Positions 32,866-43,361 are shown, counted from the stretch's first letter. The stretch: DNA of 64,000 nt from Allofranklinella schreckenbergeri (GCF_003703475.1 NZ_RDQM01000004.1:62001-126000), one strand, 5' to 3'. Made by a program: numbers and translations. Notes: generated by a model not told the origin, from the sequence alone.

Positions 32866-33219
32866 ATGAGAGCGAAATACCCAAGCGACATCAGCCCAGA
32901 GCAATTTGAGCATGTGCGCCCTTTGCTGGAGAGCGCACGCAAAAGCACCCGCCCGCGCACGGTGGATCTGTATGAGGTGTTCTGCGCCGTGCTGTACCTG
33001 CTGCGCACAGGTTGCCAATGGAGAGCTCTGCCGAGTGACTTTCCCAAATGGCGCACCGTACACGCCTACTTCCAGATCTGGAGCCAGCCCAATGAACAGG
33101 GCGCCAGCTTGCTGCAGCAGGCTTTAAAAAAATCAAGTTGGCGCGGCCCGCGAGAAACAGGCGCGCAACGCATGCAGCGCCTTCTTGATCGTGGACGCAC
33201 AGAGCGTCAAGGGCAGTGA
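32866..33219 (+). CDS. IS5-family transposase, OrfA (N-terminal part)
   Basis: 117-residue N-terminal transposase frame with the helical DUF4096-type region ([20 protein letters not shown], followed by [11 protein letters not shown]). An A7 run at 33126-33132 (TTTAAAAAAATC) is a likely -1 frameshift site: past it, the -1 frame reads [20 protein letters not shown] straight into OrfB, whereas the 0 frame soon stops. A full-length transposase would therefore come from frameshifting. Both ends of the element look intact, so it may be active. Confidence 0.85.
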   Translation: MRAKYPSDISPEQFEHVRPLLESARKSTRPRTVDLYEVFCAVLYLLRTGCQWRALPSDFPKWRTVHAYFQIWSQPNEQGASLLQQALKKSSWRGPRETGAQRMQRLLDRGRTERQGQ

Positions 33220-33661
33220 CACTGCCGGCCACAAAGGCTATGACGCTGGCAAGAAGGTTTCAGGCATCAAACGTCACATCGCCGTCGATACTCAAGGTCT
33301 GCCCCACGCCATTGCCGTGACGACTGCAAACATCACAGACCGCCAAGGCGCACTACAGGCACTCCAGCGCTGCCAACCTGCATGCAAGCGCGTACAAGGC
33401 CTGCTGTGTGACAGCGGCTATGTGGGCAAACCTTTTGCACAGGGTGTGCAAGCCATTTTGGGCGGGCACGTCAACGTGCAGATCGCCAAGCGCAGTCAGT
33501 TGCACACCTTCAAGGTGATGCCCAAGCGCTGGGTTGTGGAGCGCAGCTTTGCCTGGCTGGAAAAGAACAGACGCTTGTGGAAGAACTGCGAGCGCCTGCT
33601 CAATACCAGCTTGCAGTTCATCCACTTGGCTTTCCTGGCGCTCATCCTCAAAAGATTTTGA
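33185..33661 (+). CDS. IS5-family transposase, OrfB (DDE catalytic part)
   Basis: Catalytic half of the transposase, normally made as an OrfA-OrfB fusion. The first catalytic Asp is in IVDAQSVKG, the second in [12 protein letters not shown], and the Glu in [22 protein letters not shown]. The family signature [20 protein letters not shown] is present. The open frame begins upstream of the first possible start in the overlap with OrfA and stops 8 bp before the right end of the IS. Confidence 0.88.
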   Translation: MIVDAQSVKGSDTAGHKGYDAGKKVSGIKRHIAVDTQGLPHAIAVTTANITDRQGALQALQRCQPACKRVQGLLCDSGYVGKPFAQGVQAILGGHVNVQIAKRSQLHTFKVMPKRWVVERSFAWLEKNRRLWKNCERLLNTSLQFIHLAFLALILKRF

Positions 33662-33692
33662 ACAGGTTCTAAGGCCCGGGCATGCGAAATCC

Positions 33693-35525
33693 TCACGCCA
33701 GCGCCGCATTCTTGGCGCGCTTGCGCTCGTGCTCCTTGAGGAAGCGCTTGCGCAGGCGGATGGAGGTGGGGGTGATTTCCACCAGTTCGTCGTCGTCGAT
33801 GAATTCCACCGCGTATTCCAGCGTCAGCTCGATGGGCGGGGTGATCTTGATGGCGTCCTCCTTGCCGCTGACGCGGAAGTTGGTCAGCTGCTTGGTGCGC
33901 GTGGCGTTGACCACCAGATCGTTGTCGCGGCTGTGGATGCCCACGATCATGCCCTCGTACACCGGGTCGCCTGCCTTGACGAACATGCGGCCGCGGTCGT
34001 CGAGCTTGCCCAGCGCGTAGGTGATGATTTCGCCGTCGTCCATGCTGATGAGCACGCCGTTCTTGCGCCCGCCGATCTCTCCGGCGTAGGGCTCGTAGCC
34101 GTCGAAGATGTTGGAGATCAGACCGCTGCCGCGCGTGAGGTTGAGGAATTCGTTGGCAAAGCCGATCAGCCCGCGTGCGGGGATGCGGTATTCCAGGCGC
34201 ACGCGGCCGCGCCCGTCGGGCTCCATGTTCACCAGCTCGCCCTTGCGCTCGCCCAGTGCCTGCATGACGCCGCCCTGGTGGCCTTCCTCAATGTCGGCGG
34301 TGACCAGCTCGTAAGGCTCGCATTGCTGCCCGTCGATGTCGCGGAACACCACGCGCGGCTTGGAGACGGCCAGCTCATAGCCTTCGCGGCGCATTTCTTC
34401 GAGCAGGATGGTCAGGTGCAGTTCGCCGCGGCCGGAGACTTCGAACACGCCGTCCTCGTCCGTTTCCTTCACGCGCAGCGCGACGTTGGAGCGCAGCTCC
34501 TTTTGCAACCGATCCCAGATCTGGCGGCTGGTGACGTACTTGCCCTCGCGCCCGGCCAGCGGGCTGGTGTTGACGCAGAAATTCATGGTCAGCGTGGGCT
34601 CGTCGATCTTGAGCATGGGCAGCGGCTGGGGCTTGGCGATGTCGGTAATTGTCTCGCCGATGCCGATGTTCTCGATGCCGTTGACCAGCACGATCTCGCT
34701 GGGGCCAGCCTCAGTGGCCTGCACGCGGTCCAGCCCCTGGAAGGTCAGCACCTGATTGACGCGGCCTTTGTAGGTTTCGCCATCGGGGCCGCGCGCCACC
34801 AGAACGTCCTGGCCGGGCTTGAGCGTGCCCTGGGTGATGCGGCCTACGCCGATGCGGCCCACGAAGGTGGAGTAGTCCAGCGCGGAGATTTGCAGTTGCA
34901 GCGGCGCGCTGGCATCGCCCTGCACGGAGGGCACGTGCTTGAGGATGGTGTCGAACAGCGGCGCCATGTTCTCGCCCCATTTTTCACCCGGCTCGCCCTC
35001 CTCCAGGCTGGCCCAGCCGTTGATGCCGCTGGCGTACACCACGGGGAAGTCCAGCTGCTCGTCGGTGGCGCCCAGCTTGTCGAACAAATCAAACGCCGCG
35101 TTGATCACCTTGTCCGGGTTGGCGCCGGGCTTGTCCACCTTGTTGACCACGACGATGGGCTTGAGGCCCAGGGCCAGCGCCTTTTTCGTCACGAAGCGCG
35201 TTTGCGGCATGGGGCCTTCCTGCGCGTCGATCAGCAGCACCACGCCATCGACCATGCTCAGGGCGCGCTCGACCTCGCCGCCAAAGTCCGCGTGGCCGGG
35301 CGTGTCCAGGATGTTGATGTGCGTGCCCTGCCAGTTCACGGCGCAGTTCTTGGCCAGGATGGTGATGCCACGCTCGCGCTCGATGGCGTGGCTGTCCATC
35401 ACCGTGTCCACGACTTTTTCGTGCTCGGCGAAGGTGCCCGACTGGCGCAGCAGTTGATCGACCATGGTGGTCTTGCCGTGGTCCACGTGGGCGATGATGG
35501 CGATGTTGCGGATTTCTTTGGTCAT
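33693..35525 (-). CDS. typA: Translational GTPase TypA/BipA
   Basis: Ribosome-associated GTPase needed for growth at low temperature and under stress. It is 610 residues. The G domain has AHVDHGKTTMVDQLL, the switch DTPGHADFGG and NKVDKPGA. The EF-G-like domains and the BipA-specific C-terminal domain follow (QGGVMQALGERKGELVNM). The start MTKEIRNIAI is canonical. It ends the translation-factor gene run but is separated from truB by two accessory genes. Its downstream side is interrupted by the IS element 21 bp after the stop codon. Confidence 0.97.
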   Translation of the reverse strand: MTKEIRNIAIIAHVDHGKTTMVDQLLRQSGTFAEHEKVVDTVMDSHAIERERGITILAKNCAVNWQGTHINILDTPGHADFGGEVERALSMVDGVVLLIDAQEGPMPQTRFVTKKALALGLKPIVVVNKVDKPGANPDKVINAAFDLFDKLGATDEQLDFPVVYASGINGWASLEEGEPGEKWGENMAPLFDTILKHVPSVQGDASAPLQLQISALDYSTFVGRIGVGRITQGTLKPGQDVLVARGPDGETYKGRVNQVLTFQGLDRVQATEAGPSEIVLVNGIENIGIGETITDIAKPQPLPMLKIDEPTLTMNFCVNTSPLAGREGKYVTSRQIWDRLQKELRSNVALRVKETDEDGVFEVSGRGELHLTILLEEMRREGYELAVSKPRVVFRDIDGQQCEPYELVTADIEEGHQGGVMQALGERKGELVNMEPDGRGRVRLEYRIPARGLIGFANEFLNLTRGSGLISNIFDGYEPYAGEIGGRKNGVLISMDDGEIITYALGKLDDRGRMFVKAGDPVYEGMIVGIHSRDNDLVVNATRTKQLTNFRVSGKEDAIKITPPIELTLEYAVEFIDDDELVEITPTSIRLRKRFLKEHERKRAKNAALA

Positions 35526-35587
35526 ACAGGGTTTGTCAAAAGACGGATTTGAAAATGGATCTGCAGGCGCGGCTTTTGAAAAGCTTT

Positions 35588-36094
35588 TCAGGGCGCGCCC
35601 AGCAAGGATTGGTACAGGGCCAGATCGGCCGGGCCGAAGCAGCAAAACAGCACTTGCTCCAGCCGCGCCAGATCGGGATGGCTTTGCACAGCCACCACGG
35701 CCACGGGCGCGGCCAGCTCGGGCGGGTAGCCGTACACGCCAGTGCTGATGCAGGGAAATGCCAGGGTCTTGAGGCCGTGCTGCACGGCCAGATCCAGGCT
35801 GTTCACATAGCAGGCGCGCAGCAAATCCGCCTCGCCCTGCGCGCCGCCCTGCCAAACGGGGCCGACGGTGTGGATGACGTAGCGGCTAGGCAGGCAATAA
35901 GCCGCCGTGATCTTGGCCTGGCCCGTGGCACAGCCGCCCAGCAGGCGGCATTGGGCCAACAGCTCAGGCCCAGCAGCGCGGTGAATGGCCCCGTCCACCC
36001 CGCCGCCGCCCAGCAGGCTGTGGTTGGCCGCGTTGACGATGGCATCCACGGCCAGGGTGGTGATGTCGGCCTGGAGGGCGATGAGTCGGGTCAT
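35588..36094 (-). CDS. Macrodomain protein (O-acetyl-ADP-ribose deacetylase type)
   Basis: 168-residue single macrodomain of the MacroD/YmdB type, which removes O-acetyl- or mono-ADP-ribose. The N-terminal [27 protein letters not shown] holds the substrate Asn and glycine loop, and the second loop is [12 protein letters not shown]. The ADP-ribose-binding acid is the Asp of [12 protein letters not shown]. The start ATG gives MTRLIALQ. It lies between typA (62 bp) and the cold-shock fusion gene (33 bp), all on the same strand. Confidence 0.9.
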   Translation of the reverse strand: MTRLIALQADITTLAVDAIVNAANHSLLGGGGVDGAIHRAAGPELLAQCRLLGGCATGQAKITAAYCLPSRYVIHTVGPVWQGGAQGEADLLRACYVNSLDLAVQHGLKTLAFPCISTGVYGYPPELAAPVAVVAVQSHPDLARLEQVLFCCFGPADLALYQSLLGAP

Positions 36095-36127
36095 GGGCTC
36101 AACCTTTAACAAGACACATCCAAAGCG

Positions 36128-36724
36128 TTACCAGCCACCACTGCACCATTGCGACTCGCAGGGGACGCCGTCGTTGTCACTGTCCATCTTTGTGCCCGGG
36201 CAGTTGCTGATAAAAAATTTGGCCTCTTCACACGAGGTCATCTGCGAGCAATGTGTGCGGCCATCGCACCGATAGACGGACGAAGTGGCTTGCACAGGGG
36301 TGACGGGTGTACTGCTCAACATCTGGCTCAGTTCTTGCCGACGCCGCCTTTCCTGCCATTCGTTCTGCAAATGCAGGTAGGCCACAGCAACGCCAATCAC
36401 CAGCAGCGCAACCCGAAACACGAGTCCAAGCCAAGACGCCGATTCTCTGGCTTTTGAATACCCTCTTCGTGCATGAAGCCGTTTTTCCGCTCTGGCATAT
36501 CCAGCCTTGGGTCTATCCGGACAAAACAGGTTTTTGGCCTTCTTTTTGCCTTTTTCGTCAGTCACCACCTCAAACGACACACGCTCGCCCACCGTCGGCC
36601 GCCGCCCGTCCTTCGGGAACTCGGAGATGTGCACAAAGACTTCCTCATCATCGTTGCCAGAAGCCTTGAGAAAGCCAAAGCCTCGACCGTCGTTCCAGCG
36701 AGAAACAGCACCTTCAAATCGCAT
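36128..36724 (-). CDS. Cold-shock domain / membrane helix / excalibur fusion protein
   Basis: 198-residue fusion. Residues 1-65 are a cold-shock domain: GAVSRWNDGRGFGFLKASG with the RNP-type pattern, then EEVFVHISEF. A basic linker (KAGYARAEKRLHARRGYSK) leads to one transmembrane helix (LGLVFRVALLVIGVAVAYLH, about residues 98-118). The C-terminal part has the excalibur calcium-binding motif DSDNDGVPCE with paired cysteines (CDGRTHCSQM, SCEEAKFFISNC). This implies a nucleic-acid binding domain inside and a Cys-rich domain outside the membrane. Its start lies inside the end of truB (11-bp overlap). Confidence 0.85.
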   Translation of the reverse strand: MRFEGAVSRWNDGRGFGFLKASGNDDEEVFVHISEFPKDGRRPTVGERVSFEVVTDEKGKKKAKNLFCPDRPKAGYARAEKRLHARRGYSKARESASWLGLVFRVALLVIGVAVAYLHLQNEWQERRRRQELSQMLSSTPVTPVQATSSVYRCDGRTHCSQMTSCEEAKFFISNCPGTKMDSDNDGVPCESQWCSGGW

Positions 36725-37697
36725 CGTGACCTCCTCGTTGTGCCAGCGTCTGCCCCACCTCCACCGGGCTGAGCAAACGCATCGGGATCAACTCCCCTGC
36801 CTTGACTTGCGCTGCGCCCAGCAGGGCGCGGGGCTGGTCGCCGAACACGGCCACTTGCGGCGCGTCGGGCCAGGGGCCGCGGCGGCGCATGCCGCTCAAG
36901 AATCGGCCTGCTTCGTCATGGCCCAGGGTGATCTGCGGCCAGCCGTGCAGCAGCGTCTCAACGGGGTGCAGAGCTTGCAGGCGCTGGCCTTCGGGCAGGG
37001 CTTCGAGCTGATCCAGCGTGATGGCATCCTGCACATGCAGACCGCCGGTGGCCACGCGGCGCAGCATGGTGAGGTGGCCGCCGCAGCCCAGGGCGTTGCC
37101 GATGTCTTCGCCCAGGGTGCGGATGTAGGTGCCCTTGCTGCATTGCACGCGCAAATGCAGGTAGGGGTAGGGATGAGCGCTCTCGCCCGTCAAGGCGAAA
37201 TCCAGCAGCTCCAGGTCGTGAATGGTGACTGCGCGGGCTTCGCGCTCCACGCTTTGGCCCTCGCGGGCGTATTCGTACAGCGCCTTGCCGTCTTTTTTCA
37301 GCGCGCTGTGCATGGGCGGTACCTGGCGAATGGGGCCGGTGAAGTCGTCCAGTGTTTGCACCACCTGCCCTGCCGTGCAGCTCACGGGGCGTTGCTGCAG
37401 CACTTCGCCTTCGGCATCAGCAGTGCTGGTGTTCACGCCCAGGCGCACGATGGTTTCGTAGGTTTTGTCGGCGTCGAGTTGCAGCTGGCTGAACTTGGTG
37501 GCCGCGCCAAAGCACAGCGGCAGCACGCCGCTGGCCAGCGGATCGAGCGTGCCGGTGTGGCCGGCTTTTTCGGCGCGCAGCAACCATTTGGCTTTTTGCA
37601 AAGCCTGGTTGCTGGACAGGCCCAGCGGCTTATCGAGCAGCAGCACCCCGTGTACAGGGCGGCGCTGCACCCTGGCACGGGATGGCGGCGCGGTCAT
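36714..37697 (-). CDS. truB: tRNA pseudouridine(55) synthase TruB
   Basis: Makes pseudouridine 55 in the T arm of tRNAs. It is 327 residues. The catalytic Asp is in [36 protein letters not shown] precedes it, and [12 protein letters not shown]-like ([17 protein letters not shown]) follows. A C-terminal PUA-like domain is present. The start ATG ([13 protein letters not shown]) overlaps the end of rbfA by 4 bp, part of the rimP-nusA-infB-rbfA-truB operon. Confidence 0.96.
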   Translation of the reverse strand: MTAPPSRARVQRRPVHGVLLLDKPLGLSSNQALQKAKWLLRAEKAGHTGTLDPLASGVLPLCFGAATKFSQLQLDADKTYETIVRLGVNTSTADAEGEVLQQRPVSCTAGQVVQTLDDFTGPIRQVPPMHSALKKDGKALYEYAREGQSVEREARAVTIHDLELLDFALTGESAHPYPYLHLRVQCSKGTYIRTLGEDIGNALGCGGHLTMLRRVATGGLHVQDAITLDQLEALPEGQRLQALHPVETLLHGWPQITLGHDEAGRFLSGMRRRGPWPDAPQVAVFGDQPRALLGAAQVKAGELIPMRLLSPVEVGQTLAQRGGHDAI

Positions 37698-38071
37698 TCG
37701 GCGGGGTCTTCCTTGCCGCGCGATTCGACCGCCTTGGCGATCAAGGCGTTCATGTCGGCCGCGCGCTCGGGCGTGCGGTCGAAGATGAAGTGCAACGTGG
37801 GCACGGTGTGGATGTGCAGGCGCTTGAACAGGCCATTGCGCAAAAAGCCCGCCGCCTGGTTGAGGGCGGCCACGGATTCCTCCGGGTCGCCCACCAGCAG
37901 GCTGACATAGACCTTGGCATGGGCATAGTCGGGCGTGACTTCCACGCTTTGGATGGTGACCATGCCCACGCGCGGGTCCTTGAGCTCGCGCGCGATCAGC
38001 TCGGCCAGATCGCGCTGGATCTGGTCGGCCACGCGGTAGCCGCGGTTGGGTCGGGATGCTTGTTTTCGCAT
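37694..38071 (-). CDS. rbfA: 30S ribosome-binding factor RbfA
   Basis: Small KH-type protein that helps mature 16S rRNA and 30S subunits. It is 125 residues from the start [11 protein letters not shown]. The core [32 protein letters not shown] is typical in extent, with the following LLVGD and [17 protein letters not shown]. Two ATG codons at 38092 and 38089 would add up to seven residues and overlap infB. It is in the standard place between infB and truB. Confidence 0.94.
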   Translation of the reverse strand: MRKQASRPNRGYRVADQIQRDLAELIARELKDPRVGMVTIQSVEVTPDYAHAKVYVSLLVGDPEESVAALNQAAGFLRNGLFKRLHIHTVPTLHFIFDRTPERAADMNALIAKAVESRGKEDPAE

Positions 38072-38088
38072 GGCATCTGGCGCGGGCA

Positions 38089-40977
38089 TCACAGCGTGCG
38101 CGCAATCTCCTTGATGTCAAAGAATTCGAGCTGGTCGCCTTCCTTGATGTCGTTGTAGTTGCGCAGCTTGATACCGCACTCGAAGCCTTCGCGCACTTCC
38201 TTGACGTCTTCCTTGATGCGGCGCAGCGATTCGATCTCGCCGGTGTAGACCACCACGTTGTCGCGCAGCAGGCGGAAGTGCGAGCTGCGGGTGACGAAAC
38301 CGCTGGTGATGTAGGAGCCAGCCACGGTGCCGATCTTGGAGGCCACGAACACGGTGCGGATCTCGGCCGTGCCGGTGACTTCCTCACGCTGCTCGGGCGC
38401 CAGCATGCCGCTCATGGCCGCCTTCAACTCGTCCACGGCGTCGTAGATGATGTTGTAGTAGCGGATGTCCACATCGTTGGTCTCGGCCAGCTTGCGCGCG
38501 CCAGCATCGGCGCGCACGTTGAAGCCGATGACGATGCCGCCCGAGGCGATGGCCAGGTTCACATCGCTTTCGCTGATGCCGCCCACGCCGGAGTACACCA
38601 CCTGCACCTTGACCTCGTCGGTGCTGAGCTTGAGCAGCGACTGCGACAACGCCTCCTGCGAGCCTTGCACGTCGGCCTTGATGAGGATGGGCAGGGTCTT
38701 GACCTCGCCGGCGGTCATGTCGGCAAACATGTTCTCCAGCTTGGCCGCTTGCTGCTTGGCCAGCTTGGTGTTGCGGAACTTGCCGGCGCGGTAGGTGGCG
38801 ATTTCACGCGCACGGCGCTCGTCGCTCATGACCATGAAGTCGTCGCCTGCCAGCGGCACTTCGGTCAGGCCCTGGATTTCCACCGGGATCGAGGGGCCGG
38901 CGCTTTGCACGCGCGCACCGCCTTCGTCCAGCATGGCGCGCACGCGGCCATAGGTCTGGCCGGCCAGCACCACGTCGCCCACCTTGAGCGTGCCCGACTG
39001 CACCAGCACCGTGGCCACGGGGCCGCGGCCCTTGTCGAGCTGAGCCTCAATCACCAAGCCCTTGGCCATGGCTTCAACCGGGGCCTTGAGTTCGAGCATA
39101 TCCGCTTGCAGTAACACGTTTTCCAGCAAGTCATCGATGCCCATGCCGGTCTTGGAAGAGACAGCAATAAAGGGGGAGTCGCCGCCATACTCCTCGGGCA
39201 CAACCTCCTCGGCCACGAGTTCGTTCTTGACCTTCTCGGGGTTGGCCTCGGGCTTGTCGGCCTTGGTGATGGCCACAACGATAGGCACTTTGGCCGCTTT
39301 GGCGTGCTTGATGGCCTCCTTGGTCTGGGGCATCACACCGTCGTCAGCGGCCACGACCAGAATGACGATGTCGGTGGCCTGCGCGCCACGGGCGCGCATG
39401 GCGGTAAAGGCTTCGTGGCCCGGCGTATCCAGGAAGGAAACAATGCCGCGCGGCGTCTCGACGTGGTAGGCGCCGATGTGCTGCGTGATGCCGCCCGCCT
39501 CGCCAGAGGCAACCTTGGTGCGGCGGATGTAGTCCAGCAGCGAGGTCTTGCCGTGGTCCACGTGGCCCATGACGGTGACCACGGGGGCGCGCGGGTGCAA
39601 CTCGGCCTGGTATTGGCTGGCCTCGTCTTCGGTGAAGGCCTCGGGGTCATCGAGCTGGGCTTGCACGGCGCGGTGGCCCATTTCCTCGACCACGATCATG
39701 GCCGTATCCTGATCCAGCGGCTGGTTGATGGTGACCATCTGGCCCATCTTCATCAGCGCCTTGATGACCTCGGAGGCCTTGATGGCCATCTTGTGCGCCA
39801 GCTCGGCCACGGTGATGGTCTCGGGCACGTGCACGTCCAGCACACGGAATTCCTGCTGCACCGGCTCGGCGCGGCGATCGCGCGCATCGCGGTTGTCGCG
39901 TTTGCCTTTGGCGGACTTACCGCCAGCCTTCCAGCCGCTGGCGCCGCCGCGGCCCACGCCCCCGGTGGCATCACCTCGGGTCTTGATTTCCTTGCGGCGA
40001 CCGTCTTCTGCAGACCAGCTCGAGGACAAGTCGGAAGATTTGATCTCCTTGACTTTACGCCCCGCACTGGCGCTGGATTTCTCGGTTTTTTTCTTGGCAT
40101 CGCCTGTATTGGCGGGCTTGGTCAGCGTACCTTTCTTCGCATCTGCCGCGGCGCTTGGCGCTGGCTCTTCGGCCTTTTTCGCCACCAACACCTTGCGCGG
40201 TGCAGACATCATGGCGCGAATGGCCTCCGCCTCGGCCAGGGCTTTGCGCCGGCGCTCTTCCAGATCGGTGGCGCGGCGCGCCTCCTCCTGCGCACGCAGG
40301 CGCGATTCTTCTTCTGCCTTGCGGCGCTGTTCCTGCTGCTCCTTCGCGCGTTGCTGGGCTTCAAGGCGTTGCTCTTGCAGGGCCTGCTCTTTCTCAGCAG
40401 CAGCGCGGGCTTTTTTCTCCGACTCTTGCCGGGCATAAGCCGCTGCGCGCTCTTCAGCCTCACGCTCTTTGCGCTCACGCTCCTCACGGGCAGCGCGCTC
40501 GCGCTCCAACTCTGCCTCCTGCTGCTGCAAGCGCTCCGCTTCTTGGCGGGCTTCTTGCTCACGGCGGGCCAACTCGGCAGCGCTTTCTGTAGCTGCAGGG
40601 GGTTGCGCCACATCCTGCGCAGAGGCATGGACGGGGGCAGGCGACGCCTCCACCGGCGCTGCCGTTGCTTCTGTCACATCCTCCCGCTTCACAAAGGTGC
40701 GTTTTTTTCTCGTCACTACGTTAATGGTGCGTGCCTTGCCGGTGGCATCGGACTGCTTGATAGCGCTGGTTGAGCGTTTGGTCAACGTGATCTTGCGACG
40801 CTCATCGGCGTGACCTGTAACGCTTTGCAGATGCGCCAAATACTGCTGCTTATCCGCCTCGCTGAGTGTGTCATTCACCGAAGTTTTGGCAACACCGGCT
40901 TCTTTAAGTTGCTGCAGCACGGCCTGGGGCGTTTGCCGAAGTTCGGCGGCAAATTCCGTAATGGTGTTTGTCGACAT
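38089..40977 (-). CDS. infB: Translation initiation factor IF-2
   Basis: GTPase that brings initiator tRNA to the 30S subunit. It is 962 residues. The N-terminus has the IF2N motif ([20 protein letters not shown]), followed by a 300-residue charged, coiled-coil-prone Glu/Arg/Ala linker. The G domain shows [28 protein letters not shown] and ITKADKPEA. The C-terminal domains end [13 protein letters not shown] second IF2N-type segment ([19 protein letters not shown]) sits just before the G domain. It has 18 bp spacing from nusA. Confidence 0.98.
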   Translation of the reverse strand: MSTNTITEFAAELRQTPQAVLQQLKEAGVAKTSVNDTLSEADKQQYLAHLQSVTGHADERRKITLTKRSTSAIKQSDATGKARTINVVTRKKRTFVKREDVTEATAAPVEASPAPVHASAQDVAQPPAATESAAELARREQEARQEAERLQQQEAELERERAAREERERKEREAEERAAAYARQESEKKARAAAEKEQALQEQRLEAQQRAKEQQEQRRKAEEESRLRAQEEARRATDLEERRRKALAEAEAIRAMMSAPRKVLVAKKAEEPAPSAAADAKKGTLTKPANTGDAKKKTEKSSASAGRKVKEIKSSDLSSSWSAEDGRRKEIKTRGDATGGVGRGGASGWKAGGKSAKGKRDNRDARDRRAEPVQQEFRVLDVHVPETITVAELAHKMAIKASEVIKALMKMGQMVTINQPLDQDTAMIVVEEMGHRAVQAQLDDPEAFTEDEASQYQAELHPRAPVVTVMGHVDHGKTSLLDYIRRTKVASGEAGGITQHIGAYHVETPRGIVSFLDTPGHEAFTAMRARGAQATDIVILVVAADDGVMPQTKEAIKHAKAAKVPIVVAITKADKPEANPEKVKNELVAEEVVPEEYGGDSPFIAVSSKTGMGIDDLLENVLLQADMLELKAPVEAMAKGLVIEAQLDKGRGPVATVLVQSGTLKVGDVVLAGQTYGRVRAMLDEGGARVQSAGPSIPVEIQGLTEVPLAGDDFMVMSDERRAREIATYRAGKFRNTKLAKQQAAKLENMFADMTAGEVKTLPILIKADVQGSQEALSQSLLKLSTDEVKVQVVYSGVGGISESDVNLAIASGGIVIGFNVRADAGARKLAETNDVDIRYYNIIYDAVDELKAAMSGMLAPEQREEVTGTAEIRTVFVASKIGTVAGSYITSGFVTRSSHFRLLRDNVVVYTGEIESLRRIKEDVKEVREGFECGIKLRNYNDIKEGDQLEFFDIKEIARTL

Positions 40978-40995
40978 AAATCTGCTCCGCCCTCC

Positions 40996-42495
40996 TTATA
41001 CCTGTTGGGCCTGGTCGTTATCGAACCAGTGCGCACGCGCTTTGACAATCAAATCGGTCGCTTCTTTTTCGTCCAAACCACCGATCTCCATCAGTTCATC
41101 GGTAGCCAAGTCGGCCAAATCATCGCGACTGAGCACTTGGCGCTCGGCCAGTTTGACCAACAAATCGGCGCTGACGCCTTCCAGCTCGCGCAAATCCTGC
41201 GCCACTTGGGAGACGCTTTGCTCACGCGCAATTTCCAGCGTCAACAGCGCATCTTTGGCGCGTGCGCGCAGCTCGCTGACGGTTTCCTCGTCAAAGCCTT
41301 CAATCTCCAGCATTTCCTGCAAAGGCACGTAGGCGATTTCCTCCAGCGTGGTAAAGCCTTCGGCAATCAGCATGTCGGCCATTTCCTGATCGACATCGAG
41401 CTTGCCCATGAACAGCTCGCGGATCTGGCTGTCCTCATTGGCCTGCTTCTCGGCAGACTCGGCCGGATCCATGATATTGATTTTCCAACCCGTCAAATCG
41501 GATGCCAGTCGCACGTTCTGGCCGCCGCGGCCAATGGCATTGGCCAGGTTTTCCTCATCCACTACCACGTCCATGGCGTGGGTTTCTTCGTCCACGTAAA
41601 TGGACTGCACCTGCGCTGGCGACAGCGCGCCGATGACGAACTCGGCCGGATCTTCCGACCACAGCACCACGTCCACTTTCTCGCCAGCGAGCTCATTGGT
41701 CACCGCATTCACGCGGGTGGCGCGAATGCCCACGCTGGTGCCAATGGGGTCTACCCGCGGATCGTGCGAAACCACGGCTATCTTGGCGCGCGAACCGGCA
41801 TCCCGAGCGCAAGACTTGATTTCCACCACGCCTTGGCCGATCTCCGGCACTTCATTGCGAAACAGTTCCATCATGAACTCGGGCACAGTGCGCGACAGCA
41901 AAATGGCTGGCCCGCGCAACTCGGGGTTGACTTCCATGATCAGCGCCTTGACGCGATCGCCCGAGCGCAGGTTTTCCTTGGGGATCATGTGCGAGCGGCG
42001 CAAGCGCGCCTCAATGCGCCCGTTTTCGACGATGGCGTCACCACTTTTATCCACGCGCTTGATGGTGCCGGAAAAAATCTTTTGTCCGTGCGAAAGGAAG
42101 TTGCTCAGCAGCATGGCGCGTTCGGCTTCACGGATCTTCTGCAAGATCACCTGCTTGGCCGCCATGGCGCCAATGCGACCGATCGGGATGGACTCGATTT
42201 GCTCTTCAATGTAGTCGCCCACCTGCAATTGCGGATCGCGCTCTTGCGCGTCCATCAGCAGCTCTTCCGCATCGGGGTTTTGCAGGCCAGCCTCGTCGGG
42301 CACCACCAGCCAGCGGCGCAGCGTCTCATAGTCGCCGCTGTCGCGATCGATTGCCACGCGGATGTCCACGTCTTCCTTGTAGAGCTTTTTACTCGCCTGC
42401 GCCAAGGCCAACTCAATCGCCCCGAACACCACGTCGCGCTCAACGTTTTTCTCCAGCGAGATCGCATCGACCAACATCAGCAATTCGCGATTCAT
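40996..42495 (-). CDS. nusA: Transcription termination/antitermination factor NusA
   Basis: RNA polymerase-bound elongation factor for pausing, termination and antitermination. It is 499 residues. In order: N-terminal polymerase-binding domain ([18 protein letters not shown]), S1 domain ([17 protein letters not shown]), KH1-KH2 ([11 protein letters not shown] and [19 protein letters not shown]), and two C-terminal acidic repeats as in proteobacterial NusA ([13 protein letters not shown], and [18 protein letters not shown]). The start MNREL is preferred over the MHM two codons upstream. Operon with rimP and infB. Confidence 0.97.
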   Translation of the reverse strand: MNRELLMLVDAISLEKNVERDVVFGAIELALAQASKKLYKEDVDIRVAIDRDSGDYETLRRWLVVPDEAGLQNPDAEELLMDAQERDPQLQVGDYIEEQIESIPIGRIGAMAAKQVILQKIREAERAMLLSNFLSHGQKIFSGTIKRVDKSGDAIVENGRIEARLRRSHMIPKENLRSGDRVKALIMEVNPELRGPAILLSRTVPEFMMELFRNEVPEIGQGVVEIKSCARDAGSRAKIAVVSHDPRVDPIGTSVGIRATRVNAVTNELAGEKVDVVLWSEDPAEFVIGALSPAQVQSIYVDEETHAMDVVVDEENLANAIGRGGQNVRLASDLTGWKINIMDPAESAEKQANEDSQIRELFMGKLDVDQEMADMLIAEGFTTLEEIAYVPLQEMLEIEGFDEETVSELRARAKDALLTLEIAREQSVSQVAQDLRELEGVSADLLVKLAERQVLSRDDLADLATDELMEIGGLDEKEATDLIVKARAHWFDNDQAQQV

Positions 42496-42580
42496 GTGCA
42501 CAACTCCTGCAGCCCTTAGGGGCCTGCCATTTCCTTTAATTCGTTTTCTCTACCGGGATGAACCCGTTGAAGCGACCGCT

Positions 42581-43174
42581 TCAACGCCCTTTGAAGCTGA
42601 CAATCGGCGCCAGGCGCACTTCCTTGGCTTCATCAAGCGTAAAGCCCAGCGCCTGCGCTGGCGGCGGCACGTATTTCTTGCTCACCTTCTGGCCGGGTTT
42701 GCGCTCGGGTTCGTCGGTCCAGACCACCTGCCACTGCCCTGGCCCATCGCCCGCCAGCAACTGGCCGCGAAAGCGTTTGCGATTGGCACTCACCACACCG
42801 CCTGCGGCCGCGCCAATAGGCTGCTTGAGCACCACGTCCACCACCTCGCCGGTGAAGCGCCGCAAGTCGCGCTCATCACGCAACAAACGGTCAATGCCTG
42901 GCGAGGAGACTTCCAGACGGGCGTAATCGACACCCTCGACCTCCAACGCGAACTGGAGCTGGCGGGTGACCGTTTCGCAGTCTTCCACGGTAATGGCACG
43001 TGGCGCGGCAGATGCGGGCAGCGCTGGCTCTTGGGCAGGCGCTTGCGGCTCGGCGCTTTCTGGCTCCTGCCAAGGCAGATCGATCGTCACGCGCAGCAAG
43101 CCGCCAGCAGAGCGCTCTACTTCCACCAGATCAAACCCCAAACCTGCGACGGTTTGTTCGATCACCTGCTGCAT
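42581..43174 (-). CDS. rimP: Ribosome maturation factor RimP
   Basis: Needed for maturation of the 30S subunit. It is 197 residues, longer than E. coli RimP (about 150). The N-terminal VAGLGFDLVEVERSAGGLLRVTIDLP and SPGIDRLLRDERDLRRFTG are diagnostic. The extra length is an Ala/Pro/Glu insertion between about residues 38 and 62 (QEPESAEPQAPAQEPALP) plus a C-terminal tail. The start MQQVIEQTV lies 22 nt after the T-tract of an intrinsic terminator. It is the first gene of the nusA-infB operon. Confidence 0.94.
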   Translation of the reverse strand: MQQVIEQTVAGLGFDLVEVERSAGGLLRVTIDLPWQEPESAEPQAPAQEPALPASAAPRAITVEDCETVTRQLQFALEVEGVDYARLEVSSPGIDRLLRDERDLRRFTGEVVDVVLKQPIGAAAGGVVSANRKRFRGQLLAGDGPGQWQVVWTDEPERKPGQKVSKKYVPPPAQALGFTLDEAKEVRLAPIVSFKGR

Positions 43175-43195
43175 TGCCACGTTTGACGTCCCCTG

Positions 43196-43235
43196 AAAAA
43201 ACAAAAAAACCCGCAGGTGGCGAAACCTCGGGTTT
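43196..43235 (-). terminator. Terminator/attenuator in the rimP leader
   Basis: Minus-strand stem AAACCCG + AGGT with ACCT + CGGGTTT (one bulged G), loop TTCGCC, then TTTTTTTGTTTTTT. It ends 22 nt before rimP. Terminators at this position are known as rimP leaders in other proteobacteria. The leader 43236-43361 has no further motif I can assign. Confidence 0.75.
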
Positions 43236-43361
43236 GCCGATGCCCTGCCCCCTATCCCTGTTGCACGGGGAGCAAAGCGCCTATCTCGCCTGCCTTGCGG
43301 CTGTGTCCAAAGTGCTGCTGCGCCCTTGCACAGCGGTCCCTTCTTTCCGTTTTCGACCATT

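Larger units (their letters stand above)
32822..33669 (+). mobile_element. IS5-family insertion sequence, IS1031-like group
   Basis: 848-bp element with terminal inverted repeats GAGCCTGTTCAAAATCTTTT and GAACCTGTTCAAAATCTTTT (one mismatch) and a 3-bp target duplication TAA at 32819-32821 and 33670-33672. Two overlapping reading frames, a DDE transposase and a TNA target site fit the IS1031 group. It separates typA from cas3. Confidence 0.88.
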
